This document shows, in pieces, positions 62,640 through 64,000 of a stretch of 64,000 bases of DNA. The notes beneath the pieces are model-generated. The model was not told where the DNA came from. It ran no database searches and was given only the letters and a program-made list of their open reading frames with translations. Positions within the stretch are counted from its first letter, which is position 1. Each line of letters begins with the position of its first letter. The stretch is taken from positions 71,006,471 to 71,070,470 of the forward strand of contig OU744720.1 of the NCBI GenBank assembly GCA_916613615.1, in the 5' to 3' direction. The position numbers and the translations under genes were made by a program. This DNA is from Steromphala cineraria (taxonomy: Eukaryota; Mollusca; Gastropoda; Trochida; Trochidae).

Positions 62640-64000
62640 TGTGATGCTTTTCATTAGTGTTTTAAAAACCAAACGTTAGACTTAGGGATTCGCACTTATC
62701 ATCACGTCTCGAATCTTTTATCTCTGGATGATAATGCAAAGAAATGTACCATCACACCTGAAAACGATTACGTTCACAGATATGACCAATTTAAGATAAA
62801 CACTAGAAAGTTTACATTTATATAAACAGGATGGTGTTATCAGATGGTAATATTTGACACTTTGATTAGTGGGCGTCCCGATGTTACTGCGTCTGTTCTA
62901 TAATAAACTACCTTGAAGCAACATAATCCTTACCCTCACTCAACTCATTTAATAAAGCTAATATATACACTTCACTAATTGGCATGACATTTTAACGTTT
63001 TGCTCTCATATGTGACGTTTGGTAAATATTGCGACATGTAAACAACGGAGAACAAGATATAAAATCCAAGTTGTGTAGATAAGGATAGGGAGATGGAACA
63101 TTATACGCGTTTCGTTTCGTAAAGAGCTTGTCATTTCCTGAAATCATCAGATGTCTAAAATCAAACATTTTTGACAGAGGTAGTTAAGTCATCAATGTAA
63201 ATACAAGTTCGAACAAAGGGAACATATTTTGTGTATGGTCACAGCTGTTGAGACCCAAAGTGTTGCTTTGTTTAAAAAATGTGAACATATATTATATCAA
63301 AGTAAAGAACTTCAACATATTATAGAAAACACCTTTGAAAATGCACCAGCTACATCATTTTTGTGTTTCAGTTTAGCTATAACCATACCCCGGTCATAAT
63401 CAAGGCAAAGCTTTGTACAACGAAAACGGTTGAAAAATTGTTAGGTATTTAGTGAATTGCTTCACTTAGATGAATGGCCAATTGGAATCGATTCGAGGCA
63501 TAAGGTCTGATCTATATAAGGGTATTTTACTGAGTACAGCACAATCACATGCACTGATATAGTAAGATGGTAAAAGTGTTCTTTGTTTGAAGTTATTTAA
63601 CATGGTGGTTTTCAATACTTTCTTATGTTTTATCTACAATGTGTAGAATGTTTTTAGTACTTTTCACCAAGGACGTTTCATGAATAAGGGGTTTATATAT
63701 GAATATATATCTGACAAAATATATTAAGAAAATCACAGTTAACTTTCGAAAAACACTCCTGTTTTCTTATAAATTGATGTTTGATACAGTAAAACTGAAG
63801 AAATCCTTTTCAAGTGAACAAGCTTTCAATATGAAAACATCGAAATTGACTTATAGACGCACGAACAGGTTTTGTTCAGGACTTGTCGTTGATTGATGGT
63901 AAACAGATGGTACTGTTGAAGCTTCGTACAATTTGTATAAATAACTCTAATGTTGGGGATTTGCCTAATGCATTTTCAGCAATAGAAGTTAACGTTTTCG
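62640..64000 (+). repeat. Duplication copy D, right part
   Basis: This is collinear with 48950-49700 (see the copy C entry). Examples: acaaacaggggg against ataaacaggatgg, gtgggcgtcccgatgttactgcg against ggggcgttccaatgttattgcg, and gattgatggtaaacagatgg against attgatgaatagggaacagatgg. It contains no recognisable gene. Confidence 0.55.

Noticed and set aside
1..64000. CRISPR arrays, prokaryotic operons or phage functions
   Set aside because: Spliced exons, LINEs and MITEs show a eukaryotic nuclear sequence. The tandem arrays have no repeat-spacer structure.

Overview
The window looks like nuclear DNA from a lophotrochozoan animal, most probably a bivalve mollusc. It is AT-rich, has very low coding density, and carries spliced exons separated by introns of several kilobases. 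It also contains dispersed repeats of the kind common in bivalve genomes: ATGCCCCCG-type ends with a GTCC microsatellite, arrays of TGACCTTGACC, and TTAA- and TA-flanked MITEs. The taxon call is an inference from these repeat types, not from a database match.

Only one protein-coding gene is well supported. It lies on the minus strand, and four consecutive exons (14311-14063, 6708-6586, 2511-2320, 260-1) join in phase 0. They encode the N-terminal tail and extracellular domain of a pentameric ligand-gated ion channel, ending at the start of M1 where the window stops. The motif FPFDTQD is intact, but neither of the two cysteines that define the Cys-loop is at its expected position. Inside its first intron (7.5-10.0 kb, plus strand) there is a second, weaker gene candidate. 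It has a CCAAT/ETS-type promoter, consensus splice sites and a poly(A) signal, but no uninterrupted reading frame.

From about 14.3 kb to the right end I find no convincing host gene. The region is a repeat landscape: a CR1/L2-like LINE remnant (20.15-21.1 kb), a minisatellite (21.7 kb), and a 1.6 kb inverted-repeat (foldback-like) structure whose arms are arrays of the octamer GCGAAANN (23.35-24.99 kb). Four copies of one TTAA-specific MITE follow or precede this (6.2, 35.05 and two nested at 41.3-42.0 kb), together with a second LINE reverse-transcriptase remnant (39.9-40.6 kb). Further right are a TGACCTTGACC-rich array ending in a MITE terminus (51.5-52.6 kb), a TA-flanked MITE at 53.3 kb and a longer relative at 61.3-62.5 kb, and a 5'-truncated LINE with an exact 8-bp target duplication inserted in another repeat (58.95-59.49 kb).

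Between about 27 and 64 kb several blocks recur in the same orientation and partly the same order (27.4/37.5, 36.6/56.6, 45.4/56.9, 46.45/58.4, 49.0/62.7 and 30.7/49.6/63.9 kb). This suggests that the gene-poor right half grew by old segmental duplications, later broken up by the mobile elements above. All of this was read by eye; no alignment or database search was run.
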